Numbered from the stretch's first letter, positions 1-7,318 are shown. The stretch is 17,399 bases of DNA from Bacillota bacterium (GCA_003511465.1 DOID01000001.1:29239-46637); one strand, 5' to 3'. The notes: generated from the letters alone by a model not told the origin. A program made the numbers and translations.

Positions 1-327
1 GGAATGGAGCGGTTGGGAGCCGCCAGCCATTAGAGCAGCGGAAAGGATGCTGTCGATTAAGGGGGTGGCTTCGATGCCAAGCCCACCGGCCAGCAGCCGG
101 AACCGGGAACTCGAAAGGGCTAGCCCCAGGCCAAAGGCAAAACTGAGGAATAAAGTAACGTACGTCCGGAAAGTCGCACCTTTACTGGCACCTGGTTCTG
201 TACCTTCTTCTTTTTGTGGGGTGGGGGGGATGAGCGGAATCAGTAAATTTTCAATAATGCGTTCAAAGATGAAGGTAATGACCGTGACAAAAACAAGATA
301 CGAGAGGAGTTGGTCCAAGTTATACAT
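1..327 (-). CDS. Small integral membrane protein, 3' end outside the window
   Basis: The minus strand reads 109 open codons from an ATG at 327-325 to the window edge, preceded by a good AGGAGGGTC ribosome binding site about 5 bases upstream. The product starts MYNLDQLLSY and has a hydrophobic segment at about residues 8-33, a short polar loop rich in Glu, Gly and Pro (about 34-52), a second hydrophobic segment (about 56-70), and the motif MAGGSQPLH near the window end. The function is not recognised. Similar two-segment small membrane proteins with a glycine-rich 'GGS(E/Q)P(L/V)H' tail are seen in Firmicutes, but I cannot name the family. The overlapping plus-strand frame at 47-343 has no ribosome binding site and looks like a shadow. 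I am confident it is a gene, but not of its role. Confidence 0.7.
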   Translation of the reverse strand, partial: MYNLDQLLSYLVFVTVITFIFERIIENLLIPLIPPTPQKEEGTEPGASKGATFRTYVTLFLSFAFGLGLALSSSRFRLLAGGLGIEATPLIDSILSAALMAGGSQPLHS

Positions 328-470
328 GAAGACCCTCCTTTAAAGAGATAAAGTTCCTATTACTTGTTTAATATTAATTTAATCCAATATTTCCTTCTTT
401 TTTCCAACAATAATTTCGCAACTGTTCAATTTCTTCCGGGCCCGAGCAATTCCAAATTAAAAAAGCAACG

Positions 471-773
471 ATGATTATTGAAGCGGGGTCGTTTCTAAAA
501 CAAACAGTGGGTGAAATCGCTACCAACCATGGGTTAAAGGAAAAATGGCTGAATTCAAACACCGTAGTGATTGGCGATGAGCGCTCCCTGGCGCAGATTG
601 AGACCTACGATGTCAACCTACATGTGCTCCCCCTGCAATATACCCCGTCCCTTTCGGTAGCGAAGGCTTTGGAAACAGTAGTTTCCAGCTACAAAATACG
701 GTATGATTTTAAAACCAATGAGATTGCGGTGATGGCACCAGTCAAAGACAGCTTAAGACAACCGTTGGTTTAA
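471..773 (+). pseudogene. Secretin N-domain-like fragment, probably the 5' part of a broken gene
   Basis: The 100-residue frame begins at ATG 471, which has no ribosome binding site. The same frame is open back to 414, so the true start may have been lost. The pattern AGSFLKQTVGEIATNHGL resembles the start of STN/TcpQ-like domains. The stretch from LHVLPLQYTPSL to NEIAVMAP resembles the secretin short domain, which typically reads 'pLkYa...vaeaL...D.rTNsiiV.ap'. The frame ends at TAA (771-773). After two sense codons the same frame continues as the LysM ORF at 780. Neither part has a ribosome binding site, so the simplest reading is one gene (secretin-like domain, linker, two LysM domains) interrupted by a nonsense codon. 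Two separate genes or a sequencing error are alternatives. The secretin assignment is pattern-based and moderate. Confidence 0.45.
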
Positions 774-779
774 AACCAG

Positions 780-1190
780 GTGGCACCAGGGAACACGGTA
801 AATAAAAGCATTGAACCGATTTTGCGGGAGCAACCAAAAGCAATTGGGGAGATAAACACCACCAACATTCCGTACATTATTAAAAAGCATGACACGGTAA
901 TCGGTCTTTCCCGTAAGTTTGGGATTAGGATGGAATCAATTATTAAGGTTAATCAATTACAGAACCCCAGCATCATCAAGACCAATACTGTTTTATTGAT
1001 CCCCATTCCCAACGAGCGGATTTATGTTTTAAAACACCAAGAAACCATCTGGCGTCTGGCGAAAAGGTACGGCACAACCGTGGCGGTGCTGAAGGATCTT
1101 AATGAGATTAAAGATGTAACAAAGCTGTGCACCGGCCAAAAAATCATTTTACCGGTACCGGTGACCAGGATTGCGAACTCAAAGTACTAA
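780..1190 (+). CDS. Protein with two LysM peptidoglycan-binding domains
   Basis: This frame of up to 136 residues carries two LysM repeats. The first spans about residues 32-75 (YIIKKHDTVIGLSRKFGI ... NTVLLIPIP) and the second about 81-126 (IYVLKHQETIWRLAKRYGTT ... GQKIILPVPV). LysM domains bind N-acetylglucosamine-containing glycans of the cell wall or spore cortex. The GTG at 780 is only a formal start. It has no ribosome binding site and lies two codons after an in-frame TAA that ends the secretin-like frame upstream. The protein has no signal peptide of its own, which fits its being the C-terminal part of a longer protein. A bidirectional terminator follows 24 bases downstream. The domain call is firm; whether this part is translated is uncertain. 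Confidence 0.65.
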   Translation: MAPGNTVNKSIEPILREQPKAIGEINTTNIPYIIKKHDTVIGLSRKFGIRMESIIKVNQLQNPSIIKTNTVLLIPIPNERIYVLKHQETIWRLAKRYGTTVAVLKDLNEIKDVTKLCTGQKIILPVPVTRIANSKY

Positions 1191-1213
1191 AAGAAACAGC
1201 GTTTGACGAAAGC

Positions 1214-1239
1214 AAAAGGGGCCTTTGACGGCCCCTTTT
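1214..1239. terminator. Bidirectional rho-independent terminator
   Basis: A perfect 10-bp stem AAAAGGGGCC / GGCCCCTTTT with loop TTTGAC lies between the convergent LysM frame and degV. The A-run and T-run at the two ends let it serve both strands. Confidence 0.9.
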
Positions 1240-1263
1240 CGATTTATTTGGATGATTATTGTG

Positions 1264-2118
1264 TTAGTTTTGGTCTTTTTCTAAATAGAGAATGCCGACG
1301 GTCCCCGGACCGCAGTGGGTGGAAATCACGGCACCGGCCTGGGTTATTACGATGTTCCGGGCTAGTTTCATTTCCCGCAGTTGGTCGGCGATCTGGAGTG
1401 CCGACTCGTGGTCGTCACAGTGGGTAACAGAGATCCAGTTGTCATCGATGTTTTCGCGATTGTCCGTCGCCCACTCCAATAGCCGGGTATTGGCTTTTGC
1501 TTTACTACCGCGGAATTTTTCCGGGACGCTCATTTTTCCATCGATTACCTCAATACGAGGATGAATTTGTAAAACGTTCCCGACCAGGGCTTGGGTGCGA
1601 GTCAGTCTTCCTCCTTTATATAAAAAATCTAAAGAATTTACGATAAAGGAGGTTCGGATGCGGGAAGTCATCCCAGTCACCCGGGCCACAATCTCGCTCA
1701 AGGAAAACCCTTGTTCGGCCAGTTCGGCGGCTTGTAAGGCGAGAATACCGATACCCATTGAGAGGTTTCGCGAATCAACGGTGGCGATGGGGGCATCCCC
1801 TAATTCCGCGGCGGCCAGACACGCGGAGGCGTAAGTTCCTGATAAGTCGGAGGAAATTCCTACAAAAAAGATCTCATGACCCTCGGCCAGTAAACGGCGG
1901 TATAGTTCTAGAAATGTAGCCGGGTTTGCCTGACCGGTTTTGGGAAAATCCGGAGAAGTTTTGACTTTTTCTAAAAAAGTTTCCGGGGTTAGGTCAATTC
2001 CATCGAGATAGACCTCTTCACCAAAGGTGACTGAAAGCGGAACAATGTTAATACCGTAGCGGTTAATTAATTCCGGTGAGAGGTCAGCCGTGGAATCGGT
2101 CACAATTTTAATGGACAT
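1264..2118 (-). CDS. degV: DegV family fatty-acid-binding protein
   Basis: DegV/FakB-type proteins bind a single fatty acid in a deep pocket. In characterised Firmicutes they present it to the FakA kinase for phosphorylation and phospholipid synthesis. The 284-residue product has the family hallmarks: VTDSTADLS at residues 6-14, TGQANP at 61-66 (commonly TSQPSP), SSDLSGTY at 89-96, LYKGGRL at 166-172 and THCGPGTVG at 267-275. I start it at ATG 2118 because GGGAGGAG lies just upstream; the in-frame GTG six codons earlier has no such site. No fakA is adjacent. The gene converges on the LysM frame across a shared terminator. A 38-codon ORF ends within its ribosome binding site, which suggests translational coupling. 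The family call is firm; the ligand is unknown. Confidence 0.93.
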   Translation of the reverse strand: MSIKIVTDSTADLSPELINRYGINIVPLSVTFGEEVYLDGIDLTPETFLEKVKTSPDFPKTGQANPATFLELYRRLLAEGHEIFFVGISSDLSGTYASACLAAAELGDAPIATVDSRNLSMGIGILALQAAELAEQGFSLSEIVARVTGMTSRIRTSFIVNSLDFLYKGGRLTRTQALVGNVLQIHPRIEVIDGKMSVPEKFRGSKAKANTRLLEWATDNRENIDDNWISVTHCDDHESALQIADQLREMKLARNIVITQAGAVISTHCGPGTVGILYLEKDQN

Positions 2119-2123
2119 TTGTT

Positions 2124-2240
2124 TTACTCCTCCCAAGGAATTTGTTGTTCAATCTGAAAAACAATGGATTTAGAGATATAAAGATGAGTAAATAGAAATA
2201 AATCCGGAATTCCGCTTCCGTAGCGGATCTTAGAAATCAC
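2124..2240 (-). CDS. Possible 38-residue leader ORF upstream of degV
   Basis: On the minus strand a GTG at 2240 is preceded, 8 bases away, by AAGGAGGTGA, an unusually complete match to the 16S anti-Shine-Dalgarno sequence. The frame runs 38 codons, begins MISKIRYGSGIPDLF, and ends at TAA 2126-2124, inside or just after the degV ribosome binding site and 5 bases before its ATG. That arrangement is typical of translationally coupled leader peptides. The peptide has no recognisable domain. Its 5' end contains a 6-bp hairpin, TCCGCT-TCCGT-AGCGGA (2211-2227 on the plus strand). It could be a leader, a small protein or a chance ORF; only the ribosome binding site and the position support it. Confidence 0.45.
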   Translation of the reverse strand: MISKIRYGSGIPDLFLFTHLYISKSIVFQIEQQIPWEE

Positions 2241-2519
2241 CCAATTCACCTCCTTATAGCGGGCCTTTTGCGTTCTCATGGCAAAAAGCTTTGGTATAAC
2301 TGCATTCAGAGCCTAAAATAAACTAATTCGCTATTCATCGGGCTTAATCCTTCCGGAAAGCGGGATTTGGAAAGAGCTACCTGGAGGGGATAAGATCATC
2401 TTTCATAGCAGGATTTTTAATCTTCCGTAACTAATATTATGCTTGTGGGAATTTTATTACCCAGTTGGTCGTTGATAAAGGTAGAGGAGATTATTCCCTA
2501 ATTATTAACGAGGAAAGGT
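2241..2519. other. Divergent degV/phoU intergenic region without a recognised element
   Basis: About 280 bases separate the leader ORF of degV from phoU. Only weak structure is visible, for example AATCC ... GGATT around 2347-2368 enclosing TTCCGGAA, and an AT-rich TATTAT near 2434-2439 that could be a -10 element but has no good -35. I see no known riboswitch, tRNA or ORF with a ribosome binding site on the plus strand. Confidence 0.4.
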
Positions 2520-3167
2520 GTGGTTTCTTTGAACCAGCTTGATCAGTTGATGACGGAGTTAGAACAGATGGGGGGAGAGGTAAAAAAGGCGGTACGGTGT
2601 TCGATCGATGCTTTAGTTGAAAAGAATTCTGAAATTGCCCTCGAGATCATTAACCAAGACGATTTAATTGACAATCACTTAATTGTAATCGAAGATCTAA
2701 TCACACGGTTTATTGCGGCCAAGAATCCCCAAGGAAAAGAACTTCGGAGCAGTCTTTCCGTTTTTAAGCTGGCAAGAGATCTGGAGCGGGTTGCTGATTA
2801 CGGCACGAACATTGCGGAGATCACCTTAGAGTTGAAAAATCAAGAGTATATTAAACCTTTAATTCATATTCCCCAGTTAGCCTCGTTAGCCCTTAACATG
2901 CTCGATGTTGCATTAAGGGCTTTTCTTGACGGTAATGCCGACCTAGCGGAAGCAGTTTGCCGGAAAGATGAAGAGGCTGATAATATTTGCGACTCCATAT
3001 ATAAAGAGTTGACAACAAATTTAACAGCACAAGAAGATCCCAACTGGGTAAAGCAGATCATCCGCTTAAATATGGTTGCCCGTTATTTGGAACGGATTGC
3101 TGATCATGCGACTAATATTGGCGAAGAAACCATTCTGCTTTATACAGGAAAACGGGTCAAATACTAA
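2520..3167 (+). CDS. phoU: PhoU family phosphate-signalling protein
   Basis: PhoU is a cytoplasmic helical-bundle protein that binds metal clusters and links the phosphate transporter to the PhoR/PhoB-type two-component system; relatives also restrain phosphate uptake. The 215-residue length is typical. Two tandem PhoU repeats are visible, each with the E-R-x-A-D...TNI metal-binding motif: LERVADYGTNIAE (E89, D93) and LERIADHATNIGE (E191, D195). The GTG at 2520 follows GAGG by 6 bases. An in-frame TTG at 2529, 10 bases after AAAGG, is an alternative that would shorten it by three residues. No pst transporter or phoBR genes lie nearby, so this is a stand-alone copy, and its regulatory partner cannot be read from the window. 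Confidence 0.93.
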   Translation: MVSLNQLDQLMTELEQMGGEVKKAVRCSIDALVEKNSEIALEIINQDDLIDNHLIVIEDLITRFIAAKNPQGKELRSSLSVFKLARDLERVADYGTNIAEITLELKNQEYIKPLIHIPQLASLALNMLDVALRAFLDGNADLAEAVCRKDEEADNICDSIYKELTTNLTAQEDPNWVKQIIRLNMVARYLERIADHATNIGEETILLYTGKRVKY

Positions 3168-3287
3168 TGCAATCTCTTCCGGCAGGAAATCCGGGAGGAG
3201 GGTGGAATATAACTTATTAGTTTGGAACTATTTTAAATGGGCTTTTTGCCTTGTCTTTACAAAATGCCCTATTAGGAGCGGTTTAAG

Positions 3288-3845
3288 ATGAAAAAGCGGT
3301 TGATTGTCTCGTTCACTTTAACGGTGGGACTCTTAATTATTTTGTTGTCCTTTTCCGGACAGTACCGAACCGTAGAGGCGAAAGAGAAACTATCAGCACC
3401 AAAAATCGGTCTGATCGATTTGGCCTTGATTAAAAAAGATGCTCCTCCCTTCCGGCGGTTAGAAGAACAAGCACAAGCCAATCGGCTGCTTTTAGCGGAT
3501 TATACCGCCCAGGTTTTAGCGGAACATCAACAACAGGTCAAGGCTTTAGACCCTCATGAATATGGCCGGAGTCAGGAAATGGCCTTGGCGGTTCAGGCGC
3601 GGATTGATCAGAAAAAACATGAACTAGAGGAGAGCTACCGCCAAGAAGAGGCGGCCGTGATGGAGGAATTCGAAGCGGTCATCGCCAAAGTCGTAAAAGA
3701 TAAACGTTTGGATTGTCTCCTCCTCAAAGAAGGGTTCCAAGTGGGTGGGGAAGACATGACTGAAAAAGTCATGAAGACCTGGGACACGTGGGGATTGAAT
3801 TTCTGGCAACGGGTCTTTGGCGGAAAAAAAGCCCGTTCGAAGTAG
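3288..3845 (+). CDS. Skp/OmpH-like periplasmic chaperone
   Basis: The 185-residue product has an N-terminal signal peptide (KKR, then hydrophobic residues 5-23; likely cleavage after TVEA at about 31). It then shows the OmpH/Skp pattern: KIGLIDLALI at 39-48, a long charged helical region at about 54-135 rich in Gln, Glu and Lys, and the family's C-terminal LLLKEGFQVGGEDMTEKV (144-161), where Skp proteins have 'vl.....vyggeDiTd.V'. In Gram-negative bacteria Skp holds unfolded outer-membrane proteins in the periplasm. AGGAG lies 9 bases before the ATG. In a spore-former this hints at an outer membrane, although some monoderm Firmicutes carry extracellular OmpH-like proteins. The tail after about 165 (WGLNFWQRVFGGKKARSK) is atypical. 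The family call is good; the function is inferred. Confidence 0.75.
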   Translation: MKKRLIVSFTLTVGLLIILLSFSGQYRTVEAKEKLSAPKIGLIDLALIKKDAPPFRRLEEQAQANRLLLADYTAQVLAEHQQQVKALDPHEYGRSQEMALAVQARIDQKKHELEESYRQEEAAVMEEFEAVIAKVVKDKRLDCLLLKEGFQVGGEDMTEKVMKTWDTWGLNFWQRVFGGKKARSK

Positions 3846-3900
3846 GGTACTAGGGTATCGGTGACAAAAGCGGGCAAGAGTAGTAAAGGGGCGTTTGGGG

Positions 3901-4743
3901 ATGGAAAAGGGATTAGCAGGGAAAAAAGTTCTGATTACCGGAGCTTCTTCGGGAATTGGGGCAGCCATTGCTCTGACCTTGGCGGAAAAAGGGTGCTTGG
4001 TTTGGGGAACGACTCGTGATCTTACTAAGGTGGCGACCCTCCCGACCACCTTACAGCAACAGGTGAAGTTTGTGGAAATGGACGTGACCGACGATGAGTC
4101 GGTTCGGGACGGGTTCAGTCGTTTCCTGGCGGAAGCCGAGGGGATCGATGTCTTAATTAACAATGCCGGCTTCGGAGTATTCGGACCCTTAGAAGAGTTT
4201 CCCTTAGCGCAGGTTGAAGCGATTTTTGCTACGAATTATGGCGGTGCGTTACGGTTAATCCAAGCGGTTGCACCCGTGATGCGGGAGCAACGGGGCGGGC
4301 TGATTATTAATATCACTTCTTTGGCTGCTCGTTTTGTCATACCGTTCCAGGTTCATTATTCAGCCACGAAGTTTGCGTTGAAAGCGCTAACCGAAGGGTT
4401 ACGCCAAGAACTACGACCCTTCGGGGTAAAGGTGGTCTCCCTGGAACCCGGCGATATTAATACGAACTTTAATAATGTGACTAAATTTGGGATTAAGGAA
4501 AACTCACCTTACCAAAAATGGGCCGATGCCTGTTGGCGGATGATCGATGTAAATATGCAAAAAGCCCCTTCGCCACAGGTGATTGCCGATCAAGTATTGA
4601 AAATTGTTGGTAAGAAAAATCCCCGTTCGTGTTATGTTGCGGGTGATTACCTCTCGACGAAATTTCCGGTACTGGCGAGTTTAGTCCCGGAACGCATAAA
4701 GGAGAAGTTAATCCGGGTTTTTTACGGGATTGATTTTCAATAA
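3901..4743 (+). CDS. Short-chain dehydrogenase/reductase, candidate 3-ketosphinganine-type reductase
   Basis: This is a classical Rossmann-fold SDR of 280 residues. It has the NAD(P)-binding motif TGASSGIG at 13-20, an acidic DVT at 61-63, NNAG at 87-90, Asn112, and the catalytic Ser140, Tyr153 and Lys157 in the YSATK motif. ATG 3901 is preferred because AAAGGGG lies about 10 bases upstream; an in-frame TTG at 3895 is too close. The C-terminal extension after about 190 is typical of SDRs acting on bulky or lipid substrates. The substrate cannot be read from sequence. Convergence on a serine palmitoyltransferase-like gene suggests reduction of a 3-keto sphingoid base, but a general ketoacyl or steroid-like SDR is equally possible. 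Class firm, substrate speculative. Confidence 0.88.
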   Translation: MEKGLAGKKVLITGASSGIGAAIALTLAEKGCLVWGTTRDLTKVATLPTTLQQQVKFVEMDVTDDESVRDGFSRFLAEAEGIDVLINNAGFGVFGPLEEFPLAQVEAIFATNYGGALRLIQAVAPVMREQRGGLIINITSLAARFVIPFQVHYSATKFALKALTEGLRQELRPFGVKVVSLEPGDINTNFNNVTKFGIKENSPYQKWADACWRMIDVNMQKAPSPQVIADQVLKIVGKKNPRSCYVAGDYLSTKFPVLASLVPERIKEKLIRVFYGIDFQ

Positions 4744-4758
4744 AAAAAGATTGTTATA

Positions 4759-4804
4759 AAAGAAGCCCCCTGGCGCAGGAAAAACCTGGCGAGGGGGCTT
4801 CTTT
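4759..4804. terminator. Bidirectional terminator between the SDR and the SPT-like gene
   Basis: A 13-bp perfect outer stem, AAAGAAGCCCCCT / AGGGGGCTTCTTT, encloses an inner CAGG-AAAAA-CCTG hairpin. It serves both convergent genes and overlaps the stop codon of the minus-strand gene. Confidence 0.92.
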
Positions 4805-5993
4805 ACGCTGGGATAATCTCCATTTCCCGGCCGACTTTAGCTAAGATCGCCAGGGCACGGTCGATCTGTTCCACCGTATGGGTGGCGGTGAGGCTGGTAC
4901 GGATCAGGGTGGCATCAGCCGGGACGGCCGGCGCTACCACCGGATTGACGTAAATCCCATTTTCAAAAAGGACTTTACAGACCATAAAGGTCTTACCCAT
5001 ATCACCAACGAGAATAGGAATAATGGGCGTAACGCCTGGACTAAACGTAAACCCAAGTTGTTTCAGACCGGCACGGAACTGCTCAGCAATGGTGAGCAGG
5101 TGTTGACGGCGCTGGGGTTCGGTTTCGATCAGCTCCAGAGCTTTTAGGGCGGCCCCGGTTGAAGCCGGCGTCATGCTGGCGGTAAAGATTAAAGGACGGG
5201 AAACATGTTGAATATAGTGGCAAACCGGTTCGGAAGTGACCAGAAAACCACCTAAAGAAGCGAAGGATTTACTGAAGGTCCCCATGATCATGTCAACTTC
5301 ATCTTCTAACCCAAAGTACTCGGCGGTGCCCCGTCCGTTGGCGCCTAGGACCCCAACCCCGTGGGCATCATCCACCAGGATACGAGCATTGTATTTTCGG
5401 GCTAAGCGGACGATCTCTGGTAGATTGGCCAGATCACCCTCCATACTGAAAACGCCATCGGTGATGATTAGTTTTGGAGCCTCCGTCCCCAGCTTCTGCA
5501 GGAGTTTTTCCAAGTCTTCCATGTCATTATGATCATACTTGAACATTTTCGCAAAGGATAAACGACAGCCGTCGTAGATACTGGCATGGTTCGCCCGGTC
5601 ACAGAGGATATAGTCACCCCGTCCGGCAATGGCAGAGATTATTCCTAAGTTCGCTAAAAACCCAGCCGAAAAAAGCAGCGCTTTCTCTTTATGCATAAAT
5701 TGCGCCAAGCGCTCCTCAAGGGTGAGGTGAATGTCTAAAGTTCCATTCAGAAATCGCGATCCAGAACAACCGGATCCATACTTCTCAGTGGCCTCAATGG
5801 CGGCTTGTTTAACCCGTGGGTCACTGGTGAGGCCTAAATAATTATTGGACCCAATCATTAAGACATTATCTTGGTCGCTCATGGTGACTTCCGTATCCTG
5901 ACCCGATTGGAGGGCATGGAAATAAGGATATAATCCGGCGGCCATCGCCTCTTTGGCTATGGTATAATCGTAACATTTTTCAAATAAGTCCAT
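4803..5993 (-). CDS. Alpha-oxoamine synthase, serine palmitoyltransferase-like
   Basis: This PLP fold-type I enzyme belongs to the family that condenses an amino acid with an acyl-CoA (or acyl-ACP) and releases CO2. With the ATG at 5993 (GAGGTG about 10 bases upstream) it has 396 residues. Visible sites are His136 in NHASIYDGC (stacks on PLP), Asp208 and His211 in DDAHGVG, the Schiff-base lysine Lys242 in GTFSKSFASLGG, and Arg365 in the 'PAVPADATLIR' region. Signatures such as AMAAGLYPYF at 17-26, GSGCSGSRFLNGTLDIH at 73-89, SMEGDLANLPEIVRLA at 183-198 and KTFMV at 334-338 match bacterial serine palmitoyltransferases, as I recall them, better than Kbl or BioF. No biotin or threonine-catabolism genes are nearby. 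The family is certain; SPT rather than glycine C-acetyltransferase is likely but unproved. Confidence 0.85.
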   Translation of the reverse strand: MDLFEKCYDYTIAKEAMAAGLYPYFHALQSGQDTEVTMSDQDNVLMIGSNNYLGLTSDPRVKQAAIEATEKYGSGCSGSRFLNGTLDIHLTLEERLAQFMHKEKALLFSAGFLANLGIISAIAGRGDYILCDRANHASIYDGCRLSFAKMFKYDHNDMEDLEKLLQKLGTEAPKLIITDGVFSMEGDLANLPEIVRLARKYNARILVDDAHGVGVLGANGRGTAEYFGLEDEVDMIMGTFSKSFASLGGFLVTSEPVCHYIQHVSRPLIFTASMTPASTGAALKALELIETEPQRRQHLLTIAEQFRAGLKQLGFTFSPGVTPIIPILVGDMGKTFMVCKVLFENGIYVNPVVAPAVPADATLIRTSLTATHTVEQIDRALAILAKVGREMEIIPA

Positions 5994-6130
5994 CTGTTTA
6001 AAGCACCTCATTTTATACTTGAAATAATATCCTGAAGTTATTCGTTAGTCCCTGGACTATCTCCTGCTTCGAACCTTCTAATTTATGTAAAATCGGCGGG
6101 TCAATTATTATAAAAAAGCTGCTGCATCAA

Positions 6131-7228
6131 TTATCTGACAATTCTCTCGTCTAAGAGCTGCTGTAGAATTGCTTGGCGCAGGCGGGTTGTTTGGGTAAAA
6201 TCCATACAATCGACATAATATTCCTCCAATTCTTGATGAATTTTTTTTGCCATGCTGAGCCAAGCGATGGACCGATCCCAAAGTTCAAGAAAAACAAGGC
6301 GGGATTCTTTTAGCGTGTCGGCGCATGAGGATTGTTGCTGATTGAGAAAGGCGGCGGTGTCAATGAACCGACAACCGTCACCAGGTGGGTATTTATGGGG
6401 CCAGGTCGAGGTAAGGACGCCGGTTTTTAGGGCGGGAATCCAGAGATGCTCATATTTGGCGGGATCCAGGGCACAATGAAAAACTTCGGCATCAAAACCG
6501 TAATCGATGGTTGCGGCGACTAGGCGATTTAAAATTCCGGCTCGGCCGCTGCCTGGTGGACCGTCTAAAATATATAAGTGGGCGGCTTCCGCAAAGATTG
6601 ATTCCAAAAAATGAATAGGACCATCGGCGGTAATGGCGCTGGCAAAGAGATGCCGGAGCCGGCCTAGCTTTCCCGTTGGTTGACAAGGGGTAAAAACCCC
6701 TTCTTTAATTGTGCTTAACGCGGTTAACCAAGGCACCTCATCTAAACAAGAAAAATTGGTTTTTCGCCAATTCCGATAGACCCCGGCCGCGGCATTCAGG
6801 TAAACGTAAGCCCGTTCATAACAGGCTTTTTTCTTCTTGTTGATTCTGATGATCCGGTCTTGGTTTAATTTTAACCTGCGGGAGTCCCAGAAGGCCCCGA
6901 GATTGAGGATCTCATCCCTTATCCCCGGCAAAATCGGATCGGTTGTATGGGGGGCGGTTCCATCAATAAATGCTGTCTTTAGAGCAGGGATTACCAGCCC
7001 GTCTAGGGAATTACGATCCGATGAGCAATGGAGATATTCAAGGTCATAACCCTGTTTAAAGAGGTCCTCGCCGATTTTTCGAATAAAGGTAGATTTACCT
7101 GTTCCGGGCCCTCCTTTCAGAATATATAAGTGACTTGCCTCTAGGTCAACTACCTGATCATAAAAGGAATAGAATCCTTGGCCGGTATTTCCCCCGGCAA
7201 AAAAATCTCGAATGCGACCTGTCTTCAC
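6131..7228 (-). CDS. Duplicated P-loop ATPase-like protein of unknown function
   Basis: I place the start at GTG 7228, preceded by GGGAGGG; a longer frame to 7309 would run into the promoter of the divergent operon and has no ribosome binding site. The 365-residue protein begins KTGRIRDFFAGGNTGQGFYS and has two homologous halves. The first has HLYILKGGPGTGKST (Walker A, about 39-47), later HCSSD and IPALKTAFIDGTAPH. The second repeats the plan with HLYILDGPPGSGRAG (about 218-231), HCALD and IPALKTGVL. In the second half the Walker lysine is replaced by Arg, so it has probably lost ATP hydrolysis. I know this layout from a conserved family in spore-forming Firmicutes whose role is undetermined. 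It stands alone between the SPT-like gene and the divergent tlpA operon. Confidence 0.8.
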   Translation of the reverse strand: MKTGRIRDFFAGGNTGQGFYSFYDQVVDLEASHLYILKGGPGTGKSTFIRKIGEDLFKQGYDLEYLHCSSDRNSLDGLVIPALKTAFIDGTAPHTTDPILPGIRDEILNLGAFWDSRRLKLNQDRIIRINKKKKACYERAYVYLNAAAGVYRNWRKTNFSCLDEVPWLTALSTIKEGVFTPCQPTGKLGRLRHLFASAITADGPIHFLESIFAEAAHLYILDGPPGSGRAGILNRLVAATIDYGFDAEVFHCALDPAKYEHLWIPALKTGVLTSTWPHKYPPGDGCRFIDTAAFLNQQQSSCADTLKESRLVFLELWDRSIAWLSMAKKIHQELEEYYVDCMDFTQTTRLRQAILQQLLDERIVR

Positions 7229-7289
7229 GCTGATCCCTCCCTGATATAGATATGATTTTGGCCGCACCGGAGTGCTTGGAAATTGGTAA

Positions 7290-7318
7290 TTGACAATGGG
7301 CAGAACCAATAGTATAGT
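7290..7318 (+). promoter_or_regulatory. Near-consensus SigA-type promoter of the tlpA-ccdA operon
   Basis: TTGACA (7290-7295) is followed after 17 bases by TATAGT (7313-7318). The -10 lies in three AGTAT repeats (7311-7325), which offer a second TATAGT at 7318-7323. The next gene starts 36 bases downstream. Confidence 0.75.

Noticed and set aside
47..343. Plus-strand 98-codon ORF opposite the partial membrane protein
   Set aside because: It has no ribosome binding site and a composition rich in Ser, Arg and Lys, while the minus strand shows a good site and membrane-protein hydrophobicity.
374..562. Minus-strand 62-codon ORF overlapping the secretin-like frame
   Set aside because: No ribosome binding site and no recognisable domain. 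Its C-terminal half looks protein-like (PEEIEQLRNYCWKKEG) but is not enough to call a gene.
3176..3197. Hairpin CTTCCGG / CCGGGAG after phoU as a terminator
   Set aside because: The stem includes a wobble pair and no T-run follows; the phoU and ompH-like genes may well be co-transcribed.
4803..6011. Synthase called as KBL (threonine catabolism) or BioF (biotin)
   Set aside because: No threonine dehydrogenase or biotin genes are nearby, and the N-terminal GLYPYF and GSGCSGSRFLNGT patterns fit SPT better. Kept as the main alternative.
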